DNA of 64,000 nt from Pseudomonas guangdongensis (GTDB lineage: Bacteria; Pseudomonadota; Gammaproteobacteria; Pseudomonadales; Pseudomonadaceae): assembly GCF_900105885.1 (NCBI RefSeq), contig NZ_LT629780.1, positions 1,240,001-1,304,000 of the forward strand, written 5' to 3'. Below, piece by piece: positions 63,050-64,000 of this stretch (the first letter of the stretch is position 1; the number at the start of each line of letters is the position of its first letter). Position numbers and translations under genes: made by a program. Under the pieces are notes generated by a model. It was not told where the DNA came from, ran no database searches, and saw nothing but the letters and a program-made list of their open reading frames with translations.

Positions 63050-64000
63050 AGGCGGGTTTCCACGTAGGCTTCGTCGCGGATCTGGCGCAGCCAGTTCTGC
63101 AGCTCTTCCTCGTACTTGCGGTTGCGCAGCAGGTTGAGCGCCTGCTGTTCGCGGGCTTCGCCGCTGGCGTCGCTGCTGCGCCGGTCGAGCACTTCCAGCA
63201 CATGCCAGCCGAACGGGCTGCGGAACGGCTGCGACAGTTCGCCGATGCGGCTGGCGGCCATCACTTCGCGGAACTCGGGGACCAGCGCGTTCGGGTCGAT
63301 CCAGTTCAGCTCGCCGCCGTTGAGGGCGGAGCCCGGGTCTTCGGAGAAGCTCTTGGCCAGGGTGGCGAAGTCCTCGCCGTCGCGCAGGCGCTGGTACAGG
63401 CGCGCGGCCAGCTCGCGGGTTTCCGCGTCGCTGCGGATCTCGCTGGGCTTGAGCAGGATGTGGCGCACGCGCACTTCCTCGCGGACCACGCCCTGCTCGC
63501 CGCCGCGCTTGTCGAGCAGCTTGAGGAGGATGAAGCCGGGCGGCGTGCGCAGCGGTTCGCTGACTTCGCCGACCCGCATCTGGCCGAGCATCGCGTCGAA
63601 CGGCGGCGGCAGCTGGGCGGCCTTGCGCCAGCCGATCTCGCCGCCGTCCAGGGCGTTCTCGCTGGCCGAGTTGGCCACCGCCAAGCGGGCGAAGTCGGCA
63701 CCGCGCTGCAGTTGGGCGTAGAGGTCGCGGGCGCGCTGTTCGGCGCGCTGGATGTCGGCGGGCGAGGCGCCTTCGGCGAGGGGGACGAGGATGTTGGCCA
63801 GGCGATATTCCTCGCCCAGCTGCAGCTTGCCGAGGTCGGAGGCGAGGAAGTTCTGCACTTCCTGCTCGCTGACCTGCACGCGCTCGGCGACCCGGCGCTG
63901 GCGCACGCGGCTGATCACCAGCTCGCGGCGCACCTGCTCGCGGGCGTCCTCGTAGGACAGGCCGTCGCGCGCCAGGGCGGCGCGGAACTGCTCGAGGCTG
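63046..64000 (-). CDS. surA: periplasmic chaperone/peptidyl-prolyl isomerase SurA (3' part)
   Basis: Partial: the gene runs off the window end, so the N-terminus and signal peptide are outside. About 317 C-terminal residues are visible. They cover part of the N-terminal chaperone helices, parvulin domain 1 ([18 protein letters not shown] to [13 protein letters not shown]) and parvulin domain 2 ([45 protein letters not shown]), then the C-terminal helix. Guides outer-membrane proteins through the periplasm. Coupled to pdxA. Confidence 0.95.
   Translation of the reverse strand, partial: SLEQFRAALARDGLSYEDAREQVRRELVISRVRQRRVAERVQVSEQEVQNFLASDLGKLQLGEEYRLANILVPLAEGASPADIQRAEQRARDLYAQLQRGADFARLAVANSASENALDGGEIGWRKAAQLPPPFDAMLGQMRVGEVSEPLRTPPGFILLKLLDKRGGEQGVVREEVRVRHILLKPSEIRSDAETRELAARLYQRLRDGEDFATLAKSFSEDPGSALNGGELNWIDPNALVPEFREVMAASRIGELSQPFRSPFGWHVLEVLDRRSSDASGEAREQQALNLLRNRKYEEELQNWLRQIRDEAYVETRL

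Overview
The window is a single, continuous piece of high-GC gammaproteobacterial chromosome, almost certainly Pseudomonas or a very close relative such as Azotobacter. Gene content, gene order and protein sequences (ArgH, RpoD, HemB, Rho, AlgQ, AlgP) are pseudomonad throughout. It is dense housekeeping sequence with no phage, insertion sequence, CRISPR array or rRNA. It has one tRNA and one strong candidate for 6S RNA.

Layout. 0-9 kb: argH (minus), an AlgR-type LytTR regulator, the haem operon hemC-hemD-hemX-hemY, dsbB, rsd/algQ and the histone-like algP. 9-18.6 kb: an ABC-F ATPase, an MscS-like channel, TerC, a LysE/RhtB exporter, a four-gene envelope lipoprotein operon (COG3014, YcfL, LpoB-like, CsgG-like), an SDR enzyme, a YaiI-family protein and elbB. 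18.8-27.3 kb: hemB, ppk, ppx, trxA, rho, ubiD. 27.3-34.1 kb: an EVE protein, a 43-aa membrane protein, 5-formyl-THF cyclo-ligase, 6S RNA, zapA, a ZapB-like coiled coil, a YecA-family protein, pepP, ubiH and ubiI. 34.2-41.6 kb: a Fur-type promoter with a ferric-iron ABC binding protein and permease, then gcvT-gcvH-gcvP. 41.7-64 kb, mostly minus: tRNA-Ile2(CAT), a PAS4-GGDEF-EAL protein, rpoD-dnaG-rpsU, divergent tsaD, plsY, folB-folK, cca, the prkA-yeaH-spoVR stress operon, glpE-apaH-apaG-rsmA, a two-gene insert on the other strand, pdxA and the 3' part of surA.

From memory of the P. aeruginosa PAO1 map, the first 41.6 kb matches the argH-to-gcvP1 block and the remainder matches the tRNA-Ile/rpoD-to-surA block. 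The gcvP/tRNA interval is therefore a likely synteny joint.

The departures from the expected pseudomonad pattern are the points of interest. The sensor kinase gene algZ/fimS is absent between argH and algR, and the AlgR receiver domain has lost its phospho-acceptor aspartate and other active-site residues. The RmcA-like c-di-GMP protein next to rpoD has no periplasmic Venus-flytrap domain. The usual surA-pdxA-rsmA-apaG-apaH operon is split by two opposite-strand genes, a LprI-like secreted protein and a free-standing FtsK gamma (DNA-reading) domain protein. I found no wholly new multi-gene defence or biosynthetic system.
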